Source: Streptacidiphilus sp. P02-A3a (GTDB lineage: Bacteria; Actinomycetota; Actinomycetes; Streptomycetales; Streptomycetaceae). From it: a DNA stretch of 64,000 nt. Location: NCBI RefSeq assembly GCF_014084105.1, contig NZ_CP048289.1:2923922-2987921 (forward strand), written 5' to 3'. Both the position numbers and the translations under genes were made by a program. Positions 25,223-34,466 of this stretch are shown here, piece by piece; position 1 is the stretch's first letter, and each line of letters opens with the position of its first letter. The notes below the pieces were generated by a model. It saw only the letters and a list, made by a program, of their open reading frames with translations. It searched no databases and was not told the origin of the DNA.

Positions 25223-26235
25223 TGAGTACGACAACACCTGCCGGCTGGTACCCGGACCCGAAGCCGAGCGATCCCGCCAACCCCGGTAAGCGGTGGTGGA
25301 ACGGCACCGACTGGACCGTCAGCACGAAGACGGACGAGGTGCTGACCGCCACCACCGCTGTGCCCTTCGACGCCGCCTACCCGGCGGCCGAGCCGAAGCC
25401 GCGCAAGCGCCGCCCGATGCTGGTCACCGGCGCGGTCGCGGCGGTACTGGGACTCGCGGTGGGATCCCTCGCCACGTACCTGATCATGGATGGCCGCACC
25501 ACCACCGCTGCTCCGGTCAGCCGCGCCCAGGGCTTCGGCCAGGGCGGCGGCCAGGGCAGCGGCCAGTCCCCGTTCGGCGAGGGCGGTTCCGGTGGTTCCG
25601 GCTCCGGCTCCGGCTCCGGCGGATCGGGCAGTGGGTCCGGCTCCGGCGGCTCCGGCAGCGGATCGGGCTCGGGCAGCGGCTCCGGTTCCGGCGGGAGCTC
25701 GGCGAGCGGGGTCGCGGTCGACGTCGTCGACGGCATCTCGCTCCCCGACCCGGGGACCGGCTGGACCGGCGGCACCACCTCCGACGGCCACGCCGCGCTG
25801 TCCTACGGCTCCTACAGCTGCGCCGGGTCCTCCGGCGGCACCTGCACCCTCGCCGGGGCCTCGACCAGCACGCTGACCGCCCCGGTCAGCGCCGGTGCGC
25901 AGGCCGCCGCGACGGCCGACATGGCCAAGGCGGTGAGCGAGTCGTACGGCACCGTCACCGGCCACACCCAGCTGGAGTCGCAGGCGGTGACCGTCGCCGG
26001 GCGCTCCGGCTACCTGATCCGCTGGAAGGTGGACGCCAAGGTCGGCAACAACGGCACGGTGGAGGACGTCGTCTTCCCGAACAGCGGCAACACCCAGCTG
26101 ATCGCCGTGCACCTCGGCTTCGACATCGCGGCGAAGTCACCCGCCCTCTCGGTGATGGACAGCATCATCGCCGGAATACAGGACTACAGCGGCGGCTCGG
26201 GCAGTGGCAGCGGAAGCGGCACCACCACCTCCTGA
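25222..26235 (+). CDS. DUF2510-domain membrane protein with Gly/Ser linker
   Basis: The N-terminus has the DUF2510 motif AGWYPDP...RWWNGTDWT, a short cytosolic module common in actinobacteria. A membrane helix follows at about residues 73-93, then a GSGSGS-rich external linker (about 115-165). The extracytoplasmic domain of about 150 residues has one Cys pair (YSCAG...GTCTL). The architecture is that of a single-pass, type II surface protein of unknown role. The GTG start lies immediately at the predicted transcription start. The Gly/Ser stretch arises from tandem GGCTCC-like repeats and may vary in length between strains. Confidence 0.8.
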   Translation: MSTTTPAGWYPDPKPSDPANPGKRWWNGTDWTVSTKTDEVLTATTAVPFDAAYPAAEPKPRKRRPMLVTGAVAAVLGLAVGSLATYLIMDGRTTTAAPVSRAQGFGQGGGQGSGQSPFGEGGSGGSGSGSGSGGSGSGSGSGGSGSGSGSGSGSGSGGSSASGVAVDVVDGISLPDPGTGWTGGTTSDGHAALSYGSYSCAGSSGGTCTLAGASTSTLTAPVSAGAQAAATADMAKAVSESYGTVTGHTQLESQAVTVAGRSGYLIRWKVDAKVGNNGTVEDVVFPNSGNTQLIAVHLGFDIAAKSPALSVMDSIIAGIQDYSGGSGSGSGSGTTTS

Positions 26236-26255
26236 CCGCAGGCCCGCAGTACGAC

Positions 26256-26297
26256 GACAGCGCCGCCCGCCGACTCCCCTCGGCAGGCGGCGCTGTC
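26256..26297. terminator. Convergent hairpin terminator
   Basis: GACAGCGCCGCC pairs with GGCGGCGCTGTC and an inner GCCGA pairs with TCGGC around a CTCCCC loop. It sits between the convergent DUF2510 gene and the alanine-racemase-fold gene. Confidence 0.75.
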
Positions 26298-26359
26298 GCG
26301 CGTCCGGCGGTGGCACACCGGCTGGTGGTCTCCGGGCTGGTGGTCTCCAGGAAGGCGGT

Positions 26360-27577
26360 CTACAGGAAGGTGCGGCCCTCGCCCCGGTAGGTCGGGACCG
26401 TCTCCACCACCCGGTCGCCCTCGACCAGGTGCAGCTCCGCGAAGCGCTCGCACAGTTCGCCCGCCTTGGCGTGCCGGAACCACACCCGGTCGCCGATCAG
26501 CAGGTCGTCCGCCGCCGAGCCCAGCAGCGGCGTCTGCACCTCGCCCGCGCCCTCCTGCGGGTCGTAGCGCAGCCCCTGCGGCAGGTAAGGCACCGGCGAG
26601 CGGTCCGGGCCCGCCGCGCCCGAGGCCGGGTAGCCGCCGCCGAGCACGGTCACCACGCCCACGCCCGGCCGCCGGACCACCGGCTGCGCGAACAGCGCCG
26701 CCGGACGCCCCTGGAACGAGCGGTAGTTGTCGAACAGCCGGGGGACGTACAGGCCGGACCCGGCGGCGACCTCGGTCACCGCGTCCTCCGCCACCGTGGA
26801 CTCGACGCTGCCGGTCCCGCCGCCGTTGACGAACTCCAGGTCCACCACCCGGCGCAGCGCGCGCACGGTCTCCGAGCGCCGCTGCGCCAGCTCCGCCCGG
26901 GCCTTGGACTGCATCACCCGGATCGCCCGCGAGCGCAGCGGCCGACCGGCGACGTTGTCGCCGACCCCGGCGACATGGCCCTCGTAGGCCATCAGCCCGA
27001 CCACCCGGAAGCCGGGACGCTGCTGGACCAGCTCGGCGAACGCCGCCAGCGCCTCCGGTGTGCGCAGCGGCGACCGCCGCGCGCCGACCCGGATCCGACC
27101 GCCGAGCAGGTGCAGCGCGGTGTCCAGCTCCAGGCAGACCCGGATCTGCTCACCGCCGCCGGCCCGGGCGGCGTCCACCAGGTCCAGCTGCGCCGGGTCG
27201 TCCAGCAGCACGGTGATCGCCCCGGCCAGCTTCGGATCGGCGGCCAGCTCGGCGTACCCGGCCCGGTCGGCCGACGGGTAGGCCAGCAGGATGTCCTCGA
27301 AGCCGGCCCTGGCCAGCCAGATCGACTCGGCCAGGGTGAAGCTCATGACCCCCTGGAAGCCGTCCTGCCGCAGGACGCGTTCCAGCAGGGCGCGGCAGCG
27401 CACGGACTTGCTCGCCACCCGGATCGGCTTCCCGGCGGCGCGCCGGACCAGGTCGGCGGCGTTCGCGTCGAAGGCCTCCAGGTCCACGATCGCCAGCGGC
27501 GCGTCGAGGTGGGCGGTGGCACGGTCGTAGCGTGCCCGGTCGGCGGAGAGGGTCACCATGCGCGAAGACTGCCACAT
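26360..27577 (-). CDS. PLP-dependent alanine-racemase-fold amino acid aldolase/deaminase
   Basis: The 405-residue protein matches the D-threonine aldolase/D-serine dehydratase-like group. An N-terminal alanine-racemase barrel holds the PLP lysine in IRVASKSVRC. GLMAYEGHVAGVGD, a glycine-rich VNGGGTGS phosphate loop and the C-terminal FRHAKAGELCERF follow. The last probably provides the metal-binding His and Cys of this family. It should act on a D-amino acid; the exact substrate cannot be read. Starts at 27577 or 27559 are both possible and neither has a clear ribosome site. Confidence 0.8.
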   Translation of the reverse strand: MWQSSRMVTLSADRARYDRATAHLDAPLAIVDLEAFDANAADLVRRAAGKPIRVASKSVRCRALLERVLRQDGFQGVMSFTLAESIWLARAGFEDILLAYPSADRAGYAELAADPKLAGAITVLLDDPAQLDLVDAARAGGGEQIRVCLELDTALHLLGGRIRVGARRSPLRTPEALAAFAELVQQRPGFRVVGLMAYEGHVAGVGDNVAGRPLRSRAIRVMQSKARAELAQRRSETVRALRRVVDLEFVNGGGTGSVESTVAEDAVTEVAAGSGLYVPRLFDNYRSFQGRPAALFAQPVVRRPGVGVVTVLGGGYPASGAAGPDRSPVPYLPQGLRYDPQEGAGEVQTPLLGSAADDLLIGDRVWFRHAKAGELCERFAELHLVEGDRVVETVPTYRGEGRTFL

Positions 27578-27654
27578 GCCCGCTACCCACGGGTAGGGCC
27601 TGCGCCGGTCGGTCTTGGCGGGAGATCCCCGGCTCGGCTGGGCGTTTCCTGGTC

Positions 27655-27681
27655 GGCGCCGGGGTAGTGGGCCCCGGCGCC
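27655..27681. terminator. Hairpin terminator
   Basis: GGCGCCGGGG (27655-27664) pairs exactly with CCCCGGCGCC (27672-27681) around a 7-base loop, just past the stop of the beta-lactamase-like gene (27690). Confidence 0.65.
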
Positions 27682-27689
27682 GGGCGGTG

Positions 27690-28679
27690 TCAGCCAGTCC
27701 CCAGTGAACCGGCAGCGGCCTGGGCGACCGACTGCACCAGCGAGATCCCGGCGGACTCGCTGAGGTTGCCGTCGGAGACCACCGCGATCAGCAGCTCCTG
27801 GCCGTTCCGCTGGACCTGGCCGATGCTGTTGATCACCCACAGTCCGGTCGCCGAGCGCGGCAGCCAGCCGTTCTTCACCGCGTAGTCGCTGCCGCTGGCC
27901 GCCGCGCTGACGCCCCAGCGCTGGTCGCTCTCGACCTGGCCGAGCAGCCCCTGGACGTACTGCCGCGAGGTCGAGCTGAGCAGCGAGTCGCTGGTGAAGA
28001 CCTGGCGCAGCAGTCGCAGCTGGTCGGCGGCGGTGGTCGTGGTCAGGCCCCAGTTGCCCTCGGTGCCACCGGCGGTGGAGGTCAGCCCGAAGCGCTGGTT
28101 GGCCGCGTTCAGGCCGCCCTCCTGGCCGATGTCGTTCCAGAGCGCGGTGGCCGAGTCGTTGTCGCTGTTCTCGATCATGGTGTTGGCCAGGCCCAGCTGG
28201 GTCTGGGTCAGCGTGGTGCCCTGGTCCTGGGCCTGGAGCAGCAGCGTCGCCAGGATGTCGACCTTGACGATGCTGGCGGTGGCGAAGGCGTGGCCGTTCC
28301 CGCCGTAGGTCAGCGACTGGCCGGTGCCGAGGTCGGTCACCGCGACCGACACCGCGCCGTTGGCCTGGGCGACGGCGCTGCTCAGCGCGGCGTCGGCGGC
28401 CGCCGTGGTGGTGGCCGGGGCGGGCACGGCGGTGGCGGAGGGCTCGGCCGTCGGCGTGGAGGCGGCGGAGGTGGAGGCGGTGGAGGCGGCGGAGGTGGAG
28501 GCGGCGGCGGAGGGGGACGCGGAGGATGGAGACGGGGACGCGGTCACACCGCTCATTGTGGCGTGGCGCTCGGTGGCACTGGAATGGCCCTGGAGCAGCA
28601 GCACGGTGATGATCCCGACCGCGCTGAGCAGGCTCACCAGGCTGAGCAGGCGCGTCAGGGAGACACTTCGCATCGGCAT
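27690..28679 (-). CDS. Secreted class A beta-lactamase-like serine hydrolase
   Basis: The 329-residue protein has an N-terminal membrane/secretion segment (SLTRLLSLVSLLSAVGIITVLLL) and a long Ser/Ala/Thr/Pro spacer (45-95). The penicillin-recognising fold follows. Active-site motifs are SxxK as SIVK, the SDN as ENSDND, and KNG in place of KTG (AVKNGWL). A true class A Glu166 loop is not evident, so a general serine hydrolase or peptidoglycan-related enzyme is as likely as a lactamase. It is anchored or released outside the cell. Start ATG 28679 or 28673. Confidence 0.83.
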   Translation of the reverse strand: MPMRSVSLTRLLSLVSLLSAVGIITVLLLQGHSSATERHATMSGVTASPSPSSASPSAAASTSAASTASTSAASTPTAEPSATAVPAPATTTAAADAALSSAVAQANGAVSVAVTDLGTGQSLTYGGNGHAFATASIVKVDILATLLLQAQDQGTTLTQTQLGLANTMIENSDNDSATALWNDIGQEGGLNAANQRFGLTSTAGGTEGNWGLTTTTAADQLRLLRQVFTSDSLLSSTSRQYVQGLLGQVESDQRWGVSAAASGSDYAVKNGWLPRSATGLWVINSIGQVQRNGQELLIAVVSDGNLSESAGISLVQSVAQAAAGSLGTG

Positions 28680-28806
28680 GCAACGACGCTAGGCAGTACC
28701 GCTTTGAGCCAGCTGAAGGCTTTATGGGCCTTTCCTGACAATTACTGCTGGATGTCCTTGCCTGGCGTCGAGTCGGCGGAGGGCCGGGATCGACTAGGCT
28801 CGCCGG

Positions 28807-29562
28807 GTGCAGCGCAAGAACATCCCAGACCCGGGGTTCGCGGGTGACGACGGTTCGGCCGATCCCAGGCTCGTGGCGGCTCTGGCCGCGTACGCGGCCG
28901 ATCCCACTCCGGACGGTGAGCGCGACCTGCTGGCGGCGCTGGTCGGCGCCCGGCTGATGGTCCCGATCGTGGCCGTCCTCGGTGAGGCCGAGACCGGGGC
29001 GGACGGCCTGAGGCACGAGAAGTCCAGCGACATGGCGGTGCCCACCATCGACGCCCCGGACGGGCGCAAGGGGCTGCCCGCGTTCACCTCGCTGGAGGCC
29101 ATGGCCCGCTGGCGGGCCGACGCGCGCCCGGCCCCGGTCGCGGCCCCGCAGGCGGTGCGGGCGGCCTGGTCGGAGCGGGCCGACGCGCTGCTGATCGACC
29201 TGGCCGGTCCCGCCTTCTACGAGCTGTCCGGCGCGGCGATGCGCGCGGTGGCGGAGGGCCGGGCGATGGCGGACCCGCTGCGCGACCCGGAGCTGGCCGA
29301 GACGGTGCGCGGACTGCTGGCCCGGCACCCGGTGGTGCTCCGGGCGCACCTGCTGCCGAGTGACACGACCGACGCGCTGCTGGCGCTGGTACCGGATCCG
29401 GCCCTGGCGGGCGCGGAGCTGGGGGCGGCGGTGCAGCGGCTGGCGGCGGAGCTGGGCGAGGCGGAACTGCTCCGGATCAGGCTCGACCGGGGGCTGGACC
29501 TGGCGGTCGTGCCCGCCTCGCCAGCGGAGCCCGCCGACCCCCTCTACACGCGGCAGCCGTAG
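28807..29562 (+). CDS. SseB family protein
   Basis: The 251-residue product has an SseB N-terminal domain: DPRLVAALAAYAADPTPDGERDLLAAL, LMVPIVAVLGEAE, SSDMAVPTIDAPDGRKGLPAFTSLEAMARW and LLIDLAGPAFYEL. A helical C-terminal SseB-like region follows. The family is named after an enhanced-serine-sensitivity protein; biochemical role is unclear. The GTG at 28807 follows a TAGGCT -10 (28794-28799) by seven bases, so translation may be leaderless. Placement just before DUF1844 and infC is conserved in streptomycetes. Confidence 0.82.
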   Translation: MQRKNIPDPGFAGDDGSADPRLVAALAAYAADPTPDGERDLLAALVGARLMVPIVAVLGEAETGADGLRHEKSSDMAVPTIDAPDGRKGLPAFTSLEAMARWRADARPAPVAAPQAVRAAWSERADALLIDLAGPAFYELSGAAMRAVAEGRAMADPLRDPELAETVRGLLARHPVVLRAHLLPSDTTDALLALVPDPALAGAELGAAVQRLAAELGEAELLRIRLDRGLDLAVVPASPAEPADPLYTRQP

Positions 29563-29686
29563 CGGCCCCGGGCGCGGCCCCCGTGGCGGCTCCGCACACG
29601 GCAGCCGCGGCAGCCGCGGCAGTCACGGCAGCCGTGGCCGGGGGCAGTCACGGCGGCCGTGGCGGGGCGGGGGGCGGCTGCGGGCG

Positions 29687-30067
29687 TCAGCCGTAGACCG
29701 GGCCGGTGAACTTCTCGCCGGGGCCGGTGCCCGGCTCGTCCGGGACCAGCGAGGCCTCGCGGAAGGCCAGCTGCAACGACTTGAGGCCGTCCCGCAGCGG
29801 GGCGGCGTGGAAGTTGCTGATCTCCGGCGCGCCCGCGGTCACCAGTCCGGCCAGGGCGGTGATCAGCTTGCGGGCCTCGTCCAGGTCCTTGTGCGCCTCG
29901 CCGCCCTCCGCGAGCCCGAGGTTCACCGCCGCCGCGCTCATCAGGTGCACCGCCACCGTCGTGATGACCTCGACCGCCGGGACGTCGGCGATGTCGCGGG
30001 TGAGGTCGTCGAAGTCGGGGCCGTCGGCGTGGTCGGGCACGTCGGGCGTCTCGGGCTGGCTGCTCAT
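29687..30067 (-). CDS. DUF1844 protein
   Basis: The 126-residue acidic protein contains the DUF1844 core: ADVPAVEVITTVAVHLMSAAAVNLGL, then DLDEARKLITALAGLV and a final helix. The family is a small conserved actinobacterial/deltaproteobacterial protein of unknown function almost always next to infC. ATG 30067 is chosen over a longer extension because GAGGCGAG is correctly spaced. The interval upstream (30068-30532) is the divergent infC leader. Confidence 0.85.
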   Translation of the reverse strand: MSSQPETPDVPDHADGPDFDDLTRDIADVPAVEVITTVAVHLMSAAAVNLGLAEGGEAHKDLDEARKLITALAGLVTAGAPEISNFHAAPLRDGLKSLQLAFREASLVPDEPGTGPGEKFTGPVYG

Positions 30068-30153
30068 GGAAAACTCGCCTCGCTGAAGGTGGATGTCTGC
30101 CCGAAGTCTGCCCGATGCCCGCGGGGGGCGTGAAAAGGGCACGAATCGCAGGA

Positions 30154-30183
30154 TTCTGCGCTACTCCCGGTCGCTGCTATGCT
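30154..30183 (+). promoter_or_regulatory. infC operon promoter
   Basis: TATGCT (30178-30183) is a good -10, preceded at 18 bases by a weaker TTCTGC (30154-30159). It predicts a leader of roughly 340 bases before infC, containing a terminator. Confidence 0.55.
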
Positions 30184-30380
30184 TGCCAGAGACCGGCCAG
30201 GTACAGCCACGTCCCCGCGAGGGCGGCGGCTCACCCGGCCCGCAAGTGGAGGCTCCCCTCCCACCCGCATCGACTCCAGGGTCGTCGGGTTCCGGTCAGG
30301 CGGTTCGCGCTCCGTGCGTGATCCGCTCAGTGCGTGCTGTGGACGCTTGGGCGTTCCGGCGACGCACCCGGTCCTGTGGA

Positions 30381-30411
30381 GCCCCGCCTGCGTGTCATGC
30401 GGGGCTTTTTT
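30381..30411 (+). terminator. Intrinsic terminator inside the infC leader
   Basis: GCCCCGC (30381-30387) and GCGGGGC (30399-30405) form a stem followed by six T residues (30406-30411). This canonical rho-independent terminator lies about 120 bases before infC and about 200 after its promoter, as expected for an attenuator. Confidence 0.8.
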
Positions 30412-30532
30412 CGTGCCCGCGGTAGGCGCCTGGCGCGGCACCGCGGCACGAATGAAGCCCTGTGTGGCGGTAACCAGTCCGCTGTTCAGGCGGCTGCCGT
30501 CGGCAGCCGCGAGGTGCAACCGAGGAGGATCC

Positions 30533-31255
30533 ATCAGCACCGAGCCCCGCATCAACGACCGGATTCGCGTCCCTGAGGTGCGACTCGTCGGTCCCAGCGG
30601 CGAGCAGGTCGGCATTGTGCCGCTTGCCAAGGCCCTGGAACTTGCGCAGGAGTACGACCTGGATCTTGTCGAGGTCGCGGCGACCGCCCGGCCGCCGGTG
30701 TGCAAGCTCATGGACTACGGCAAGTTCAAGTACGAGTCCGCCATGAAGGCCCGTGAGGCGCGCAAGAACCAGGCGCACACGGTCATCAAGGAGATGAAGC
30801 TCCGCCCGAAGATCGACCCGCACGACTATGACACCAAGAAGGGTCACGTCGTTCGGTTCCTCAAGCAGGGCGACAAGGTCAAGATCACGATCATGTTCCG
30901 TGGCCGTGAGCAGTCCCGCCCCGAGCTCGGCTTCCGGCTGCTTCAGCGACTCGCCTCCGACGTTGAGGAGTTGGGCTTCATCGAGTCCAACCCCAAGCAG
31001 GACGGCCGAAACATGATCATGGTTCTCGGCCCGCACAAGAAGAAGACCGAGGCGATGGCCGAAGCCCGCGAGGCCGCGGCCATCCGCAAGGCCGAGCGTC
31101 AGGGTCGCACGGACGACGGCGACGAGACGGACGAGACGGTCGGCGAGGACGACGCCGCGGCCGTTGAGATCGACGAGACCGCCGAGGCCGAGGCGGCCGA
31201 CCAGGCCGACGACGTCGACGACGTCGACGACACCCCGGAGGCGGCGGCCAGCTAG
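30533..31255 (+). CDS. infC: Translation initiation factor IF-3
   Basis: The 240-residue product carries both IF-3 domains. The N domain reads [20 protein letters not shown]...[17 protein letters not shown]. The C domain has [28 protein letters not shown] and [10 protein letters not shown] long acidic C-terminal tail rich in Asp/Glu/Ala follows, as usual in streptomycetes. Translation should begin at the rare ATC codon 30533 behind AGGAGG, since no ATG, GTG or TTG fits the conserved N-terminus. Non-AUG starts on infC mediate autoregulation by IF-3 itself. IF-3 binds the 30S subunit and proofreads initiation codons. Confidence 0.95.
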   Translation: MSTEPRINDRIRVPEVRLVGPSGEQVGIVPLAKALELAQEYDLDLVEVAATARPPVCKLMDYGKFKYESAMKAREARKNQAHTVIKEMKLRPKIDPHDYDTKKGHVVRFLKQGDKVKITIMFRGREQSRPELGFRLLQRLASDVEELGFIESNPKQDGRNMIMVLGPHKKKTEAMAEAREAAAIRKAERQGRTDDGDETDETVGEDDAAAVEIDETAEAEAADQADDVDDVDDTPEAAAS

Positions 31256-31373
31256 GCTGCCGCGTCCACCCCCGGTTCCCCGGCAGCCGCCGGGGAACCC
31301 AGGAGATCCACAGCGTTCCCGCCCGCGCCCCGGCGCTCGGGCGGGAGCGGACCGACGAGGAGAGTACGGCGAC

Positions 31374-31568
31374 ATGCCGAAGAACAAGACGCACTCCGGT
31401 GCCAGCAAGCGCTTCAAGATCACCGGCTCCGGCAAGGTGCTGCGCCAGCGCGCCGGCCGTCGTCACTACCTTGAGCACAAGCCGTCCACGCTGACCCGCC
31501 GTCTGGCCGGTACGGTCGAGCTGGCCCCGGCTGACGTCAAGAAGGTCAAGAAGCTTCTCGGCAAGTGA
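31374..31568 (+). CDS. rpmI: 50S ribosomal protein L35
   Basis: The 64-residue basic protein reads [20 protein letters not shown]...[20 protein letters not shown] and ends in KKLLGK, the complete L35 pattern. It starts at ATG 31374 with GAGGAG upstream and lies between infC and rplT in the universal order. It is a component of the large ribosomal subunit. Confidence 0.97.
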   Translation: MPKNKTHSGASKRFKITGSGKVLRQRAGRRHYLEHKPSTLTRRLAGTVELAPADVKKVKKLLGK

Positions 31569-31654
31569 TCCTGCGCCCAGCGCAGCCGATCCCCTCGACC
31601 ATTCGTAACCGGACCGCGTGAAACCGACCGCGGTCCTCACCAAGGAGTAACAAC

Positions 31655-32050
31655 GTGGCACGCGTCAAGCGGGCAGTAAACGCCCACAAGAAGCGCCGGG
31701 TCGTCCTCGAACGCGCCAGCGGCTACCGTGGCCAGCGCTCGCGGCTGTACCGCAAGGCGAAGGAGCAGCTGCTGCACTCCTTCACCTACAACTACAACGA
31801 CCGGAAGAAGCGCAAGGGCGACTTCCGTCAGCTGTGGATCCAGCGCATCAACGCGGCTGCGCGTGCGAACGGCATGACCTACAACCGCCTGATCCAGGGG
31901 CTGAAGGCGGCCAACATCGAGATCGACCGCAAGATGCTGGCCGAGCTCGCCGTGCACGACGCCGGTGCCTTCTCCGCGCTGGTCGAGGCCGCACAGAAGG
32001 CCCTCCCGGCCGACGTGAACGCGCCCCGCGTCGCCGCCGACGCCGCCTGA
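31655..32050 (+). CDS. rplT: 50S ribosomal protein L20
   Basis: The 131-residue protein starts at GTG 31655 ([14 protein letters not shown]) with AAGGAGT upstream. It includes the RNA-binding [42 protein letters not shown] region and the C-terminal globular part ([24 protein letters not shown]). L20 binds 23S rRNA early in assembly. The gene ends shortly before a strong terminator. Confidence 0.97.
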   Translation: MARVKRAVNAHKKRRVVLERASGYRGQRSRLYRKAKEQLLHSFTYNYNDRKKRKGDFRQLWIQRINAAARANGMTYNRLIQGLKAANIEIDRKMLAELAVHDAGAFSALVEAAQKALPADVNAPRVAADAA

Positions 32051-32097
32051 GCGAGCGCCACGCGGTAACGGCGCGCCCGCGCGCCGAGCAGCACTCC

Positions 32098-32128
32098 GGG
32101 CCCGCAGGGGGACACCCCCTGCGGGCCC
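32098..32128 (+). terminator. Strong hairpin terminator after rplT
   Basis: A 14-bp perfect stem, GGGCCCGCAGGGGG (32098-32111) with CCCCCTGCGGGCCC (32115-32128), closes on a 3-base loop and is followed by GTTCTGT. Confidence 0.85.
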
Positions 32129-32204
32129 GTTCTGTCCGCCGCCGCCAACCCGGAGCCAGCGGCTCCGAGGCTCTGACGCCGACCTCCCCGAGCGAGAGAC
32201 CGCG

Positions 32205-33068
32205 ATGCCCCAGCCGCAGTACCCCGAGCTCACCTCGCTGCGTTCGACCAGGGTCACCGCGGCCCGCCGCCTCTCCCGCCGGGTCCAGCGGACCCGGGAG
32301 CGCCGCTTCGTCGCCGAGGGCCCGCAGGCCGTCCGCGAGGCCGTGGCCTACGGGCGGATCCCGGGCGCCGGGGGCGAGCACGCGGTGGTCGAGATCTACA
32401 CCACCGCGGAGGCCGCCGAGCGGCACGCCGAGCTGATCGCCGACGCCCACGGCGCGCGGGTGCCGGTGCTCACCGCCACCGACGAGGTGATCGCCGCCGT
32501 CTGCCAGACGGTGACCCCGCAGGGCATCGCCGCCATCTGTCGCTTTGTCGACACCCCCTTCGAGCAGCTGCTGGCCGCCCGCCCGCGGCTGGTCGCGGTG
32601 CTCGCGCACGTCCGCGACCCCGGGAACGCCGGGACGGTGCTGCGCACCGCCGACGCCGCCGGGGCGGACGCGGTGGTGCTCACCGACGCCTCGGTGGACC
32701 TCTACAACCCCAAGGCCGTGCGGGCCTCCGTCGGCAGCCTCTACCACCTGCCGGTCGCCGTCGGCGTACCGGTGGAGCAGGCGGTCGCCGGACTGCGCGC
32801 CGCCGGGACGCGGATCCTCGCCGCCGACGGCGCGGGCGACCGCGACCTGGACGCCGAACTGGACGACGGCACCCTCGGCGGACCCACCGCCTGGGTCTTC
32901 GGAAACGAGGCCTGGGGACTGCCGGAGCCCACCCGGGCGCTGGCGGACCAGGTGGTCCGGGTACCCATCCACGGCCATGCCGAGAGCCTGAACCTGGCGA
33001 CCGCCGCGGCCGTGTGCCTGTACGCCTCCGCGCGCGCCCAGCGCGCCTCCGGCGGTTGCCGCGCCTGA
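32205..33068 (+). CDS. SpoU/TrmH-family rRNA methyltransferase
   Basis: The 287-residue protein has a substrate-binding N domain (RERRFVAEGPQAVREAVAYG) and a SPOUT catalytic domain: AVLAHVRDPGNAGTVLRTADAAGADAVVL, AVRASVGSLYHLP, AWVFGNEAWGLP and the trefoil-knot SLNLATAAAVCLYA. These bind SAM and place a 2'-O-methyl group on rRNA or tRNA ribose. Position between rplT and the kinase-pheST block is conserved in Streptomyces. The exact RNA site is unknown. Confidence 0.92.
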   Translation: MPQPQYPELTSLRSTRVTAARRLSRRVQRTRERRFVAEGPQAVREAVAYGRIPGAGGEHAVVEIYTTAEAAERHAELIADAHGARVPVLTATDEVIAAVCQTVTPQGIAAICRFVDTPFEQLLAARPRLVAVLAHVRDPGNAGTVLRTADAAGADAVVLTDASVDLYNPKAVRASVGSLYHLPVAVGVPVEQAVAGLRAAGTRILAADGAGDRDLDAELDDGTLGGPTAWVFGNEAWGLPEPTRALADQVVRVPIHGHAESLNLATAAAVCLYASARAQRASGGCRA

Positions 33069-33106
33069 TGTTATTTTCGCTATGGTGGCCATCTGAGGGG
33101 GTGGCG

Positions 33107-34213
33107 ATGTCCCGTGCCGAGCGCAGCCGCCGAGCGGACCTGCCCGACGGCAGCCTCGACGCCGAGGACCTCCCCGACGGCCTGGTCGTCGCCGACGCCG
33201 ACGGCCTGGTCGTCTGCTTCAACACCGCCGCCGCCCGGATCAGCGGCATCCCCCCCGCCGCCGCGCTCGGCCGCCCGCTGGCCGAGGCACTGCCGCTGGA
33301 GGACCTGGAGGGCCGCCGTTGGTGGCAGCTCACCGACCCGTACGGCGGCCTGGCCACCCGCACCCGCCAGCCCGAACGCAACCTGCTGCTGCCCGGCGGC
33401 CGGGAGGTCCTGGTCTCCGCCCGCTTCCTGCGCGCCGACGACCGCACCGGACCGGTGCTGCGGGTCGTGGTCGCGCTGCGCGGCACCGAGGCCCGGCGGC
33501 GCACCGAACGCAGCCACGCGGAGCTGATCGCCACCGTCGCGCACGAACTGCGCTCCCCGCTGACCAGCGTCAAGGGCTTCACCGCGACCCTGCTGCAGAA
33601 GTGGGAGCGCTTCACCGACGACCAGAAGCGGCTGATGCTGGAGACCGTGGACGCCGACGCCAACCGGGTGACCCGGCTGATCGCGGAACTCCTCGACATC
33701 TCCCGGATCGACGCCGGACGCCTGGAGATCCGCCGCCAGCAGATCGACCTGCCCGCCGCCGTCCGGCACCACGTGGACGGCAAGACGGCGGCCGGGGTCG
33801 CCCCCGGTCGCTTCGTGATCCGGGTCCAGGAACCCCTGCCGCCGCTGTGGGCCGACGCCGACAAGATCGACCAGGTGCTGGGCAACCTGCTGGAAAACGC
33901 GGTGCGGCACGGCGAGGGAACCGTCACCATCGAGGTCCAGCCGGAGAAGGCCGCCCATGCCCCCGGCCTGCTGCGGGAATGGACGGTGGTGACGGTGAGC
34001 GACCAGGGCCCCGGCATCCCCGAGGAGTCCATCCCGCGCGTCTTCACCCGCTTCTGGCGCGGCAGCAAACGCGGCGGCACCGGCCTCGGCCTCTACATCG
34101 TCAAGGGCATCGTCGAGGCGCACGGCGGGACCATCGCCGTCGACCGCGGGCCCGAGGGCGGGGCGAGGTTCCGATTCAGCCTGCCCGCGGGCATCCCCGA
34201 GTTCATGATCTGA
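33107..34213 (+). CDS. PAS-domain sensor histidine kinase
   Basis: The 368-residue kinase has a PAS domain (residues 20-125: DLPDGLVVADADGLVVCFNTAAARISGIPP) and no membrane segment. A HisKA dimerisation helix carries the phospho-acceptor His in ATVAHELRSPLTSVKGF. A HATPase_c domain follows (VLGNLLENAVRHG, VSDQGPGIPEES, GGTGLGLYIVKGIVEAHGG). It is therefore a cytosolic sensor. No response regulator is adjacent, so it is an orphan here. ATG 33107 follows GAGGGGGTG. The same orphan kinase gene precedes pheST in other streptomycetes. Confidence 0.92.
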   Translation: MSRAERSRRADLPDGSLDAEDLPDGLVVADADGLVVCFNTAAARISGIPPAAALGRPLAEALPLEDLEGRRWWQLTDPYGGLATRTRQPERNLLLPGGREVLVSARFLRADDRTGPVLRVVVALRGTEARRRTERSHAELIATVAHELRSPLTSVKGFTATLLQKWERFTDDQKRLMLETVDADANRVTRLIAELLDISRIDAGRLEIRRQQIDLPAAVRHHVDGKTAAGVAPGRFVIRVQEPLPPLWADADKIDQVLGNLLENAVRHGEGTVTIEVQPEKAAHAPGLLREWTVVTVSDQGPGIPEESIPRVFTRFWRGSKRGGTGLGLYIVKGIVEAHGGTIAVDRGPEGGARFRFSLPAGIPEFMI

Positions 34214-34466
34214 GGCTCCCCGGGAGCCGGACCACTCGGCCCCCGCGGGCCCGGCCCCGCGCAGTACCGCCGCACCGGCCCGCACAAGGCCGATGGGGCC
34301 CCCGATGATCCCGGTAGACTCGGCCATTGGCGTTGTCCGACGCCACTCGCGGCCCCGCCGCGGACACCCCGCCCCGCCAGGGGACCGGCTGTCCGCCGCA
34401 GGACTGCGCGCGGCCGGATACCACCGCCCGCCCGAGCAGACCACCGCAGGAGCACGGAAGAGAGCG

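Noticed and set aside
25377..25778. Antisense Pro-Glu-Pro repeat protein
   Set aside because: The PEPEP pattern is only the complement of the Gly/Ser linker codons of the DUF2510 protein.
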